Shown here: in pieces, positions 39,201 through 52,100 of the stretch
Position numbering within the stretch: position 1 is the first letter of the stretch
Layout: each line of letters opens with the position of its first letter
Assembly (NCBI GenBank): GCA_026418615.1
Contig: JAOAAY010000018.1
Span: forward strand, 1 to 59,719
DNA: 59,719 bases
Reading direction: 5' to 3'
Origin: Candidatus Sumerlaeaceae bacterium
Lineage (GTDB): Bacteria; Sumerlaeota; Sumerlaeia; Sumerlaeales; Sumerlaeaceae
Made by a program: the position numbers and the translations under genes
The notes under the pieces: generated by a model
What the model was told of the DNA's origin: nothing
The model's database searches: none
Seen by the model: only the letters and a program-made list of their open reading frames with translations

Positions 39201-40781
39201 TTACTTGCGGACCTCGATCTCCTCGGGTGTCAGGGCGTGCGGCACCTGATGCGGGGTTCCCGACGCCGAGAAGATGAAATCGTCGCCGGTTCCCTCGATC
39301 CCGTCGCGGCCCAGCGATTTGACGAGACCGCCGCCAGCGGTTGTGATAATGAGGTCGTTGCCCCAGCCGTCGCGGGTTTCCTCTTCGGTGGCAAGGCCCA
39401 GCCGCCGCAAGTCTTTGATCGTGGGCAGGCGTCCGGGGCGGTCGGCTGTGCGCTGGTAGTCGAGGATTTTGTTGAGCGTCAATTCAATGTGGGTTTTCGT
39501 CGTAGCAACCCGTTCGGCATCTTCCGCCGCTATCTCTTCGGCGGTGGGTTCTTTCGGCGGCTCGATCCGGCCCAGCAGCGCGAGGATGCCGCGCGCCAGC
39601 GGGGAGGGTTGGCGATTGCCCGCCTCGTCCTGAGACGGTCGCATGAAGGCATAGATGGCCGTTGCGACAAACAGGGCGCCAACGACGGACAAAACGATGA
39701 GTTTCGTTCGCGAGGGGGGCGGCGGATCCGGCAGATCCTTGATGCGCACATTGATGAGTCCCTCGGTTAGGTAGGAGCGGGGCGCACCTTCAGGACTGGC
39801 CATGGCTGGCGGAGTTTCGCCAAGGGCAAACAATTCCGTGTCGGGCAGGCGCTGTTCTTTGGCCAGACGGTGCAACTTGGCCTGCTCGAGTTCGCTGATA
39901 AGTTGGTCGTAGTCCTGATAGCGCTCGCTGGGATCCTTCGCCATCATCTTGCAGATGATGTGGTTGATGTCGGCGGGGACCTTGGGGTTGATCATGTAAG
40001 GCGGCGTCAGCGGCGAATTGATATGTTTCATCATGATCGCCAGCGGCGTGTCGCCGTCGAAGGGCGACTGGCGCGTGACCAGTTCATAAAAGGTCGCCCC
40101 CAGCGAGTAAATATCCGAGCGGTGGTCCACGCCGCGGCCCATGCCCTGCTCGGGAGAAATGTAGCGAGGCGTGCCGACAACCATGTCGGTGGCTGTGATG
40201 CTCGACTCGTCCCAGAGCGATTTGGCGAGGCCGAAGTCAATGATTTTTACGCCCCCGGCAGGCGTGATGAGGATGTTCGATGGCTTGATGTCGCGATGGA
40301 TGATCGAGCGCCGGTGGGCTGCGTCGAGCCCCTGCGCCACCTGCAGCACGATGTCCACCAGTTGCGAGAATGGCGCTTCCGGGTTGTTTTTGATGAAGCG
40401 GTCGAGCGGTTCGCCGTCCACATATTCCATGACCAAAAAGGGCCGCCCGGAAGCGTCCTTTTCCTGCGCGAAAATCTGGGCGATCCGGGGGTGGTCAAGG
40501 GCCATGGCCGATTTGGCCTCGCGCTCAAAGCGGCGCAGCGCATCCGGATCCCGCGCCACCTCGGCGTCAATCAATTTGATTGCGACCGGCAGGTCCGTGG
40601 CCGTGTCCACCGCCTTGAGCACCTCGCCCATCCCGCCGCGACCGATCTGCTTGATGATACGGTAGCGCCCGATCATGCGTGCGCCGGGAGGCGGCGCAGT
40701 CGGTCCCTTCAGGGTGCCTAACTCTGGGTCGAATTCGTTCACGATCCCTCGCTCTTCAATAACTGTGAACATTGCTGCCAT
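39201..40781 (-). CDS. Transmembrane Ser/Thr protein kinase with extracytoplasmic GspG-like domain
   Basis: About 526 residues. The Hanks-type kinase domain (about 38-300) has the glycine loop 'GRGGMGEV', Lys69 in 'VAIK', catalytic Asp164 in 'HRDIKPSN', Asp182 in 'DFG' and 'GTPRYISPEQ', so it should be active. A juxtamembrane linker and one membrane helix (about 360-380) follow. The exported tail (424-504) has a helix, then 'TRDGWGNDLII' and 'SLGRDGIEGTGDDF', the pattern of the globular end of major pseudopilin GspG ('DPWGN...SLG.DG..GGTGDD'), here without a pilin N-terminus. ATG 40781 is taken as start; GTG 40814 and ATG 40772 are alternatives. It heads a signalling operon. Confidence 0.9.
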   Translation of the reverse strand: MAAMFTVIEERGIVNEFDPELGTLKGPTAPPPGARMIGRYRIIKQIGRGGMGEVLKAVDTATDLPVAIKLIDAEVARDPDALRRFEREAKSAMALDHPRIAQIFAQEKDASGRPFLVMEYVDGEPLDRFIKNNPEAPFSQLVDIVLQVAQGLDAAHRRSIIHRDIKPSNILITPAGGVKIIDFGLAKSLWDESSITATDMVVGTPRYISPEQGMGRGVDHRSDIYSLGATFYELVTRQSPFDGDTPLAIMMKHINSPLTPPYMINPKVPADINHIICKMMAKDPSERYQDYDQLISELEQAKLHRLAKEQRLPDTELFALGETPPAMASPEGAPRSYLTEGLINVRIKDLPDPPPPSRTKLIVLSVVGALFVATAIYAFMRPSQDEAGNRQPSPLARGILALLGRIEPPKEPTAEEIAAEDAERVATTKTHIELTLNKILDYQRTADRPGRLPTIKDLRRLGLATEEETRDGWGNDLIITTAGGGLVKSLGRDGIEGTGDDFIFSASGTPHQVPHALTPEEIEVRK

Positions 40782-40929
40782 GGTTGTCAATCGGGCTCCG
40801 CATCCCGGTGCCACGGCAGCGACGGCCGACCGGAAACGGTCTGTTCCGGCGTTCTTGACGGCGGTTAAGGCGCGAGGCGGCCCGGTGATCCACTTTTAAC
40901 CCAAAATGCCAACAGGGAGAACCGACACG

Positions 40930-41178
40930 ATGGACCGCCACATCCACGGCCACGAAGTGCTCAACTGGATGCTTTCCACGGGGCGGGGGTTCAGCGAAGG
41001 TGAATGGATCGAGGCGATCGAACAGCGATTCGGGGCACACACGCGCTTTTTCACCTGCTCGGCCAGTGGCTTGGATGCGGCCGGGCTGGTCGCCTTCCTT
41101 CGTGCGCGCGGAAAGTTTCGTCCAGTCAGCGAGGACGGCTGCCTCGCGGCGGACAAGTCCAAAATGTGCGCCGGTTAG
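40930..41178 (+). CDS. YecH-family small metal-binding-like protein
   Basis: An 82-residue protein beginning 'MDRHIHGHEVLNWML', with 'FGAHTRFFTCSASGLDA', 'LVAFLRARGKF' and a C-terminal Cys in 'KSKMCAG'. The His cluster and two Cys positions match the YecH (DUF2492) family, thought to bind a metal; the role is not established. ATG 40930 has AGGGAG nine bases upstream and matches the family N-terminus, so the upstream ATG at 40906 is rejected. It is divergent from the Ser/Thr kinase and convergent with the prepilin at 41201. Confidence 0.85.
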   Translation: MDRHIHGHEVLNWMLSTGRGFSEGEWIEAIEQRFGAHTRFFTCSASGLDAAGLVAFLRARGKFRPVSEDGCLAADKSKMCAG

Positions 41179-41200
41179 CGGCGCGGGGCCGCAGCGGTGC

Positions 41201-41860
41201 TTATTTCTGTTCGCCTTTGGCGGTTCTGACAATGTCGCCGCCGGAAACAGTGCCGTTCGTGGGGTCGTAAAAATAGTCGAGGTTGGCGCGGCTGGTGAGC
41301 GCCATGGTTCCGAGGATAAAACGGGCCGGGCTGTCGGCGTAGCGCTGGCGGTCAGGCCCGACGCTCTGCACGAGCCAGCCGTGATCGCGCAGGCTGCCGC
41401 GCTGCTGCGGTGTCAGCATGCCGCCGGTCGCCAGGTCGAGTTCGCCGGAATCAGCCGCGGCACGCATGTTCATGTAGCCATAAAACCAGTAGGGCGATTC
41501 CATGCGGCCCACGGCGAACAAGTCGTCCAGCAGACTTTGCGACAAGTAGCCCACCGGCGTGGACAACTTTGGCAGGCAGACGATCGAATACTCGAGCGCG
41601 AACCGCATGGGCACGGCAGGGCTGGGAACCTGCGTGTCCGGATATTTCCCGGTCTCGTCCACCGCGTAGGCCTCGATGCCGGTGGCCAGCGTGCGAAGGT
41701 CGGCCTTAACCCGCGACACCTTCGAGCGAGTTTGGGCTTCGAGGAAGTTTGGCACTGCAATGGCTGCCAGAATGGCGATGATGGCGACAACGATAAGCAA
41801 TTCGATGAGCGTGAAGCCCCGGCGCCCGGTCGCAGCGCCGGATGGCAGGTGGTGATTCAT
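41201..41860 (-). CDS. Prepilin-type protein with 'YDPTNGTVS' C-terminus (second copy)
   Basis: A 219-residue class III prepilin. The leader is 15 residues long and ends 'GRRG'; the mature N-terminus FTLIE is followed by a helix nearly identical to that of the protein at 4022-4732, including 'PNFLEAQTRSKVSR'. The head contains 'QSVGPDRQRYAD' and ends 'YDPTNGTVSGGDIVR'. ATG 41860 has AAGGGGGGA nine bases upstream. The two proteins share ends but differ in the middle, suggesting a shared assembly system with different exposed surfaces. It is a lone gene; no pilus motor genes are nearby. Confidence 0.82.
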   Translation of the reverse strand: MNHHLPSGAATGRRGFTLIELLIVVAIIAILAAIAVPNFLEAQTRSKVSRVKADLRTLATGIEAYAVDETGKYPDTQVPSPAVPMRFALEYSIVCLPKLSTPVGYLSQSLLDDLFAVGRMESPYWFYGYMNMRAAADSGELDLATGGMLTPQQRGSLRDHGWLVQSVGPDRQRYADSPARFILGTMALTSRANLDYFYDPTNGTVSGGDIVRTAKGEQK

Positions 41861-42083
41861 GGTAGCGTCCCCCCTTGACATGTTCGGGCGTTCGTTCCCC
41901 GCCTGCTGGCACTGGCGCCCTCCGCCATACGAGCAGACCACAACCCTGTGTCGAATGCAACGCCATTGATGCGATCGCCGGGGAATTCGCCTTGACTGAA
42001 AGGTGCCGTCGCCGCGCGTCATCTTGTTTCACGGAGGCGACGCAGGCGCGCGCCCCGTCAGAGAGGAAAGGAAGCGTGGTTTC

Positions 42084-43373
42084 ATGAATGTCTGCGTCAT
42101 CGGCACGGGCTATGTGGGGTTGGTCACGGGTGCCGTCTTTGCCGACCTCGGCAACGAAGTCATTTGCGTGGATAAGGACGAGCAGAAGGTCGAGATGCTG
42201 CGCCGGGGCGTGATGCCCATCTACGAGCCGGGCCTTGAGGAGATTGTGAAGCGCAACATGGAAGAGGGCCGGCTTTTCTTCACGACCGATTTGGGCGAGG
42301 GGGTGCGCAAGTCGCTCGTGGTGTTTATCGCCGTCGGCACGCCACCCAAGGACTCCGGCGAGACGGATCTGCAATATGTTGAGGACGCAGCCCGGGAAAT
42401 CGCTGCGCACCTCGATCACTACACGATCATCGTGAACAAGAGCACGGTTCCCGTCGGCACTGGCGACTTCGTCCGTCGGATTATCGAGCAGAACCGGCGC
42501 CGAAATGTGGATTTCGATGTCGTCTCCAACCCCGAGTTTCTCAAAGAGGGCTCGGCCGTCCACGACTCGCTCAATCCCGAGCGTATCGTCATCGGCGCCC
42601 CCAACAGCCATGTGGCCATGGCGCTGCTCGAACTTTACGCCTCGCTCGAGGTGCCGATGCTCATCACCGATGTCGAGAGCGCGGAAATGATCAAGTACGC
42701 CTCAAATGCTTTTCTGGCTACCAAAATCTCGTTCATCAACGCCATCGCGAACATCTGCGAGCGGGCCGGCGCGGATGTGACTCAGGTGGCCAAAGGCATG
42801 GGCTACGATTCGCGCATCGGGAAGGAGTTTCTGCAGGCAGGTCTGGGCTTCGGCGGGTCCTGCTTCCCCAAGGACACACTGAGCCTGCGCAGTGTGTGCG
42901 CCAAGTTCGGCGAGGATACCTCCCTGTTTGACGCCGTGATCCGCCTCAACGAGGACCGCGTGCCGCGGTTCGTGCGCCGCATTGTGGAGCGCATGGGAGA
43001 CATTCAGGGCAAAACCTTCGGGATTCTGGGCTTGGCATTCAAACCCAACACGGACGACCTGCGCGAGGCCAAGAGCCTCGAAATTATTGCAGCGCTTCAG
43101 AAGCAGGGGGCTCGGATCAAGGCCTACGACCCGATCGCCATGGAGCATGCCAAGGCCATCCTGAAGGATGTCACCTTCGCCAAGAGCGCGTACGACGCGG
43201 CTGACGGAGCGGACGCGGTGGTCGTCGTCACGGACTGGAACGAGTTCAAACTGCTCAACCTCGAGAAACTGCGCGAGCGCATGAAGCAGCCGATCCTCTT
43301 CGACGGACGCAACATCTACCAGCCGGAGAAGATGAAGAAGGTCGGCATCGAGTACTTCAGCATCGGTCGCTGA
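42084..43373 (+). CDS. ugd: UDP-glucose 6-dehydrogenase
   Basis: A 429-residue NAD-dependent enzyme that oxidises UDP-glucose twice to UDP-glucuronate for polysaccharide synthesis. The N-terminal Rossmann motif is 'GTGYVGLVTG'. 'VNKSTVPVGT' and 'NPEFLKEGSAV' follow, then the central helix with 'EMIKYASNAFLATKISFINA'. The catalytic Cys260 is in 'GFGGSCFPKDT', and 'LGLAFKPNTDDLREA' is in the C-terminal domain. All expected residues are present. The start ATG 42084 follows an AAAGGAAG stretch. The next gene, 36 bases later, is a glycosyltransferase, fitting a surface-sugar role. GDP-mannose dehydrogenase is less likely given the Ugd/TuaD-type motifs. Confidence 0.92.
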   Translation: MNVCVIGTGYVGLVTGAVFADLGNEVICVDKDEQKVEMLRRGVMPIYEPGLEEIVKRNMEEGRLFFTTDLGEGVRKSLVVFIAVGTPPKDSGETDLQYVEDAAREIAAHLDHYTIIVNKSTVPVGTGDFVRRIIEQNRRRNVDFDVVSNPEFLKEGSAVHDSLNPERIVIGAPNSHVAMALLELYASLEVPMLITDVESAEMIKYASNAFLATKISFINAIANICERAGADVTQVAKGMGYDSRIGKEFLQAGLGFGGSCFPKDTLSLRSVCAKFGEDTSLFDAVIRLNEDRVPRFVRRIVERMGDIQGKTFGILGLAFKPNTDDLREAKSLEIIAALQKQGARIKAYDPIAMEHAKAILKDVTFAKSAYDAADGADAVVVVTDWNEFKLLNLEKLRERMKQPILFDGRNIYQPEKMKKVGIEYFSIGR

Positions 43374-43409
43374 GAGCGCCAGAGCCATAGCCCATTGGCT
43401 GCCGGGTCC

Positions 43410-46302
<2,893 letters not shown>

Positions 46303-46335
46303 ACCCCGCAGCGAATCGTTGAAAGCGATTTCGCG

Positions 46336-46365
46336 TTGACGCCGAACCCACTCGTGCGATAAAGT
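46336..46365 (+). promoter_or_regulatory. Candidate promoter of the exported three-gene operon
   Basis: TTGACG (46336-46341) and TAAAGT (46360-46365) are 18 bases apart. The start codon follows 33 bases later, with AGGAGG at 46384-46389. An imperfect hairpin, GCGAATCG...CGATTTCGC (46311-46334), lies between the pyrG stop and the -35 element. Confidence 0.5.
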
Positions 46366-46372
46366 TATCGCA
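46355..46372. promoter_or_regulatory. Palindrome overlapping the -10 element, likely operator
   Basis: TGCGATAA-AG-TTATCGCA is a perfect inverted repeat with 8-bp arms around a 2-base centre. It contains the candidate -10 box, a normal position for a repressor site. The cognate regulator is not evident in the window. Confidence 0.55.
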
Positions 46373-46398
46373 ACATAGGATGGCAGGAGGTCTTCGCC

Positions 46399-47913
46399 AT
46401 GCGCTTTAGAAGGCGAGGCGTTTGCCTGCTACTAGGGCTGGTTGCGGCGTGGTCCGCAAGCGCTGCCGATTGGCCCCAGTTGCAGGCAAACGCCGCGCGA
46501 ACCGGTATCACGAGTGACTCGATCGCCCCCCCTATTCGGGCGCGGTGGATTTGGGTGGGGCCGACGCTGACACTACGCAATCGCGACAGCGAGCCGGGCT
46601 GGCCCCACGACCTGACAAGCCGCGACGGGTACAGTTACCCGATGCCAACCTCGGTCGGCTTCACCATTGCGGAAACCGTGCAGCCGGTCGTTGCGACAGG
46701 CCGGGTGTTTGTGGGCACGCAAGAGGGGAGCGTCCATGCCATCGCGGCGTTTGACGGCACCACGCTTTGGTCGGCGGCTTTGCCCGGTGGCACGGCCGCC
46801 ACGGCGGCTGTGGACGGCTCGACGGTCGTTTTCGTGTCGCTCACAGGCATCGTACGCGGTTACCGAACCACAGACGGCGCGGTTTTGTGGGAGTTCGACA
46901 GCGGGCGAAGCATTACGGGTGCCCCGTTGGTCGCCGGGGGGCGCGTTCATGTGGCCGACCATGGCGGATGGGTGACGGCCCTCGCCAGCGCCACTGGCCA
47001 AGTCGTCTGGCGTCAGCGTTTGACCGCCCCCGTGCTGGGCGGCATGGCCGCGGACTTGGATACTCTTTATGTGGGATCCGAAGACATGCGTGTCCATGCG
47101 CTTCGGCTCAGCGATGGCACGGTACGCGCCACGGCCCGGGTGCGCGGCCAGAGTTTCCGGACCCTCTGGCCCGTTGTCCACGGCCCATTCGTCTGGGTGT
47201 CGTCGGTAACCACCCCCATCATCGGCAGCGAATATGTCATGGAGTCGCTCATGGACGACTCGCCCACGAGCACCATCGAGGAGGCGAACATCGCCCGGTG
47301 GCTGACGGGCGACACAAACGGGGGGCGCTGGCCGGATGCGGGCGAGGATTGGCAACGCTTGTTTGCGCTGCGGCGCACGGATCTCGGATCATCGTTCACG
47401 GTGCTCGCCGGTCCGGCGGACGGATGCGGCTATCCGGCGCATCCACCCGTGATCAGTCCCACGGGGCAGGTTTTGACCTATTTCAAGACGCGCCATCCCA
47501 CTTTCACCACGGTCGGCGCTTTTGGAACCAATTATTCCATTGACATTTGCGCGGTCAATCCCGTCACCGGCGGACGCATCCAGATCAACAACGGCACGAT
47601 GGCCGGCATGTGGATGTGGGAGACGGACAACCTTTACGCCATGACCGTGTGCGGGCCGTGGCTGTGGCTGCGGCAAAACTTCCGGGGCACGCAGATGGTG
47701 AACCTGTTCACCTCGGCCCACCGCTTTGTCTCCACGGAGATCCGCACCTTCGATGGCGGTTACATGCCGTGGGACATCGTTTATCGTGACACGGCACCCC
47801 AGATCACCACCGGCCAACCGCCGCTGCTTGGCCGTGTCGGGGTCGTCGTCGTGCAAAACACGGGTTACATGACGGAAAACTTTTGCGTGACAGCCATGGA
47901 GCACATGCCATGA
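46399..47913 (+). CDS. Exported PQQ-type beta-propeller protein
   Basis: A 504-residue protein with a signal peptide (cleavage after 'WSASAA'), followed by 'DWPQLQANAARTG', a common opening of PQQ-like/BamB-type propellers. Blades follow the 'G.VYA.DA.TG..LW' pattern: 'GSVHAIAAFDGTTLWSA', 'GIVRGYRTTDGAVLWEFD', 'GWVTALASATGQVVWRQ'. A later insertion (about 270-400) is rich in aromatic residues and has several Cys. No quinone-binding residues can be confirmed, so it is probably a binding scaffold. Strong AGGAGG lies nine bases before the ATG. It overlaps the next gene by ATGA, making the first of three coupled exported proteins. Confidence 0.8.
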   Translation: MRFRRRGVCLLLGLVAAWSASAADWPQLQANAARTGITSDSIAPPIRARWIWVGPTLTLRNRDSEPGWPHDLTSRDGYSYPMPTSVGFTIAETVQPVVATGRVFVGTQEGSVHAIAAFDGTTLWSAALPGGTAATAAVDGSTVVFVSLTGIVRGYRTTDGAVLWEFDSGRSITGAPLVAGGRVHVADHGGWVTALASATGQVVWRQRLTAPVLGGMAADLDTLYVGSEDMRVHALRLSDGTVRATARVRGQSFRTLWPVVHGPFVWVSSVTTPIIGSEYVMESLMDDSPTSTIEEANIARWLTGDTNGGRWPDAGEDWQRLFALRRTDLGSSFTVLAGPADGCGYPAHPPVISPTGQVLTYFKTRHPTFTTVGAFGTNYSIDICAVNPVTGGRIQINNGTMAGMWMWETDNLYAMTVCGPWLWLRQNFRGTQMVNLFTSAHRFVSTEIRTFDGGYMPWDIVYRDTAPQITTGQPPLLGRVGVVVVQNTGYMTENFCVTAMEHMP

Positions 47914-49112
47914 AAACCTTGATCTGTTCCTTACGGCTCTGCGCGGCCGCCATGGCTTGCCTCCTGTGGCCGGCGGTGCCCGCAGCACAACCCGTCAACA
48001 TCGCACCTTACGCTTGGGAGTTTCCCCGGGTCACGGGCATCACGACGGCGGCGGACTCTCTCAAGGCCATCCTGTCGGAGGAAATTCAAAGGGTCCTCGA
48101 CGCCGGGCATCTCGCCCCTTTGTACATTAGTTATGCGGACGGCGCAAGCCTCGGCTACGCGGTCTATCATGAGCCTGGACGCATCATCACGACCCTCGCC
48201 TGGGCCTACCCTCACCTGTCGCCGGCCCAGCAGGCGGCCGTGCGCACTCGCGTGCAGGCCACCCTCGCTCACCCGGTCCATGCGCCTTGGGCTCCCTACC
48301 CGATGCCCAAGGACGCCGGAACCGCCCGCGAGGCGCACCCCAAGACGAAATGGTGGAACGATGTCTCGTGGTGGGGAGAAGTCCGGCCGCGCGTCCAGAT
48401 CCTTTACGGGCTCTGGCTCTACGGTTACCGGTCCGGCGACTGGGCCACGATCCAGCCGCATTGGACCACGATCCGCGATTTCTACAACGATCTGTCCGAC
48501 ACGGCGGATTTGTACGGCACCATGTGCGCCCACATCGCCATGGCGCGGATGGCCGACCGCTTTGGCGACACGCCCACCCGCACGCAGGCTCTGAACAACC
48601 TGCAGACGATGCTCGACACCAGCCGTAACATCAATGTGGTGGACACGCGCGCCTCAGAGAAAACGCCTTACTGGATCTCGCCCTACCGCGACATGTACGA
48701 TGCCAACAACTGGGGCACCATCTACCGCGGGTGGATCTTCCTCAACCTGTCGCCAGAGATCGGGCGTTACCTGCGCGATCATGTCTATGCCGCCACGCTC
48801 AGCCGCCATCAGGAGGGCCTCGCGCTGTGGCCCAAATGGTGGATCAGCAAGGCCCAGTACTTCGCCCGCAGTTGGACGGGCGACGAAGGCGTCGGCCTGA
48901 CGCCGGAGGTCATGGGCATGATGATGCCGATTGAGCGGTGGGTGGTGCAGGCCGATGCGCAGACGCTGGCCGGATACATGCGCAGCAGCCCGACCGGCAT
49001 CGGGGACTGCTACTGGCTCGAATCCCTCGTCTTAGCCATAGAAGCCTTTGGCGTAACCACCTGGACGGATGTGCGGCCGGCCGCAGGAGTCGAGCCATGG
49101 CACCTGTACTGA
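47910..49112 (+). CDS. Exported helical protein of unknown function
   Basis: A 400-residue protein with a signal peptide (cleavage after 'PAVPAAQ'). The mature part is mostly alpha with many Trp and Tyr: 'WWNDVSWWGEVRPRVQILYGLW', 'DTADLYGTMCAHIAMARMADRFGD', 'YDANNWGTIYRGWIFLNLS'. The spacing of aromatic helices suggests an (alpha/alpha) toroid like those of polysaccharide lyases or certain glycosidases, but I find no family motif. The start ATG overlaps the preceding stop (ATGA), and its 3' end overlaps the next gene by 16 bases. It is thus made together with a propeller and a glycoside hydrolase, and a role in binding or processing a polysaccharide is inferred. Confidence 0.7.
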   Translation: MKTLICSLRLCAAAMACLLWPAVPAAQPVNIAPYAWEFPRVTGITTAADSLKAILSEEIQRVLDAGHLAPLYISYADGASLGYAVYHEPGRIITTLAWAYPHLSPAQQAAVRTRVQATLAHPVHAPWAPYPMPKDAGTAREAHPKTKWWNDVSWWGEVRPRVQILYGLWLYGYRSGDWATIQPHWTTIRDFYNDLSDTADLYGTMCAHIAMARMADRFGDTPTRTQALNNLQTMLDTSRNINVVDTRASEKTPYWISPYRDMYDANNWGTIYRGWIFLNLSPEIGRYLRDHVYAATLSRHQEGLALWPKWWISKAQYFARSWTGDEGVGLTPEVMGMMMPIERWVVQADAQTLAGYMRSSPTGIGDCYWLESLVLAIEAFGVTTWTDVRPAAGVEPWHLY

Positions 49113-52100
49113 TGCGCCTCGCAACCATTGCGGCTGTCTGTCTCGCCGTCGGGGTGGCCCGCGCCGCGCCGCTCAACCTGCTCGCCAACGGCTCGTTCGA
49201 GGGCGGCTCGTTTGCGGGCTGGAGCCCGAACGGTGCCACGGCCACCAACACCGATGCCCGACACGGATCGTGGAGCGCCCGAATCACCAATCAAATGATG
49301 GACGCCATCGTCAACACAACGCCGGGCGTCGAGTTCAAGGCTACCGCGTGGGTCCGCATCATCAGCGAGACGGGCGATGACTGGGGCGGGTTCGTGTTCG
49401 GGGCAACGAGTTGGGACTGGCAAAACCTTGGGCAAACGCCCTGGCTGGTTCAGAGCGAGCGGGGTAGCCAGTGGTTCAAGGTCGCATTCAAGTTCACCGC
49501 CACCACGCCCCAGACCCGGATCGGGATCGGCTACTTTGGCGGTCCGGGGCGAAGCATGGTGACCCTTGCCGACGACATCAAAGTCTTTGTTCGCACTTCC
49601 AACGAGGCGCCGGTTGTCAGTGCGTCGCTGTCGCCGTCCGTCATCGGCAGCCTGCCCATGAATCAGACATTCACGCTCACAGGCGATGATCCGGACGGTG
49701 CCATCGAGCGCGTGTCGTGGGTTTTTGGCGATGGTGCGTGCGCGCAGGAGGCGTCCGGCACGCGCCGGGTGGCAGGCCCGGGGTCGTGGGTGGCGCGGGT
49801 TCGCGCGGGCGATGACGACGGTTCGGTGACCGAGATTCTGCTGCCGTGGTCGGCCTCGGGTGCGGGCTTTCCGTCCGTGGTCGTGACGAATCCGGCCGCG
49901 CCGGAAACCACCCAGTCGTCCGCCATCGCGGCGCTCGCCGGCACAGCGTCGGGTACCGGCCTGACGGTGCGCGTGACCACGGACCGGTGCGGGCAGACGA
50001 CGGTGAGCGGCGCCGCGAGTTGGAGCGCCAATGTCCAGTTGTTTCCCGGATGGAATCGGGTGCTCGTGCAGGTGCGCGATCCGGCCGGCCGCGTGGTGAC
50101 CAGCGAGCGGCGCATCCGCTATGTGCCCGCCGAGCCGCTGCAGGTCGCCATCATCAGTGAAACCACCGCTCCGGTGGAACGCTGGGGAGTGTTCGAGGCG
50201 CAGTTCCGGCTGGACGGCACGGCGGCCACCCATCCGCAGTTTCCCTTTACGGCTGCGCCGCCGCCCGGCCTGGAATGGGTGGACGGCGTGTCGGTGGATG
50301 CCGTGTTTACCCGCGACAATTGGGCGACGACGCTGCGGCGTCCGGCGTTTTTCATGCAACCGCACGACCGCCAGCGCAAATCGGATATGGAATGGCTTTA
50401 CCCCGTCGGGCGTCCGGTGTGGTGCGTCCGGTTTTCGCCTCCGGAACCGGGGCTGTGGACATGGCGCATCGAGGTGCGCGAGGCCCGCGGTCAATCCGTC
50501 TCGCCCGAGAGGCAGTTTGTCGTGGTGCCGCCTTCGGCGCCTCTTAATCGCGGGCCGGTCCGCGTCAGTGCCGCAGACCGCCGCTATTTCGAGTTCGCGG
50601 ACGGCACGCTCTTCACGGGCACCGGCCATGGTTTTGGCGCCGGTTGGGAAAGATTTTCCTACGACATGACCGATGCCTTTGCCGCCATCGGGCCGGACAA
50701 TCAGGATTTTTTCCGTTGGTGGATTTCCGGGGCGATCTGGGGCAGTGCCTGGTCGCCGTGGGCATCGCGCACGCTCGGATATGACGGCTACATTCCGCCG
50801 ACCGGTCTGAGTTTCGCCGCGGCGTACGGCCATGGCCTTGCGTCGTTGCGCCTCGACGCGTCCAACCCTATTGCGTTTCAGGGGTTCATGTCCGGCCTGC
50901 CGGCCGTGATTCCCGGGCGCACCTACCGGATGCGCGTGCGTTGGCGGACAGAGAATGTGACGGGGCCTGCCGTGCCGTCGCGTCCGTACGGCGTATGCGT
51001 CCGTTGGGGCGGCTGGCCGGAGCCGGGCGAGACGCACACGCTTCCGCTCGTGGTCGGGCATGTGGCCGGCGACACACCGTGGCATGTATCAGAGGCCACC
51101 TTCACGGCCGCCGGAGCCGCCGTGCAGGATACCCATTATCTGGCGAACCCGGTCATCGTTCTGGAGAATGCGACGGGCGGCCGCGCGTTTGTGGACGAGT
51201 GCTCGGTGCGCGAGGTGCTGCCGGGCGGCGCGCCGGGACCGGAGATCCTGCGCCGGGCGCAGTTCAACATGCATCTCGACTACGACCAGCGCCGGGGCGC
51301 AGGTCTGGATGCCGTCCTGCACGCGGCGAATGACGCCGGCAAATACTTGAAACTTGTCATCAGCGAAAAGGGCGAGTGGCTGGTCAATCGCATCGGACCC
51401 GATGGCCTGCCGGATCCGCTCGGTGGCCGGTTCAATCAGCCCGCCCCGTCGCCGACCTACACGCTCCACACCTGGTACTGGCGCCACCTGTTCGCGCGGT
51501 TCGGGGCCTTCCGCTCGATTCACTCGTGGGAACTGGTCAACGAAGAGGCACCGGGGCCGACCGATCACTTCCGGCTGGCAGCGGATCTTGCCCGCGCGGC
51601 GGAGGCCGATGGCAATCCGCATCTGGCCTCCACCTCGACCTGGGCCACCCTGGCCGAGGACGCCTGGAGATGGCCGCCCGCCGCGCCCATCCATTATGCG
51701 GATTTTCACTGCTATGTGAACAATACCGGCTGGATTGAGCCGCGCGCCGCACTCGCGTCGGACACGGCCCGGATGTTCCACGAATACGACGAGTATGTGC
51801 GCGCCGCAAACCTCGGCAAGCCGGTCGTTTGGGGCGAGCAGGGCATTGATGGACCATCGAGCACCGATGACGAGGATGCTCAGATCCCCCTCGACAACTG
51901 GGGTGTCTGGCTCCATAAAATCACTTGGGCGCGGTGCGGGCCGGGGGGCGTGTACCCGCTCTATTGGTGGTCCGACAACATCATGGGCAAGCCGCTGCAC
52001 GCCCGCTTCGGCGCTTGGAAGCGCTTCATGCAGGGCATCCCGCTCAACAACGGCCGATATACCGACGCGCAATGCACCTCGACGGCTCCCGCCCTGCGCG

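Noticed and set aside
41168..41184. GCGCCG-CGGCGC hairpin over the YecH gene stop as a terminator
   Set aside because: The stem is only 6 bp, overlaps the stop codon and lacks a T-run; such stems are common by chance at this GC content.
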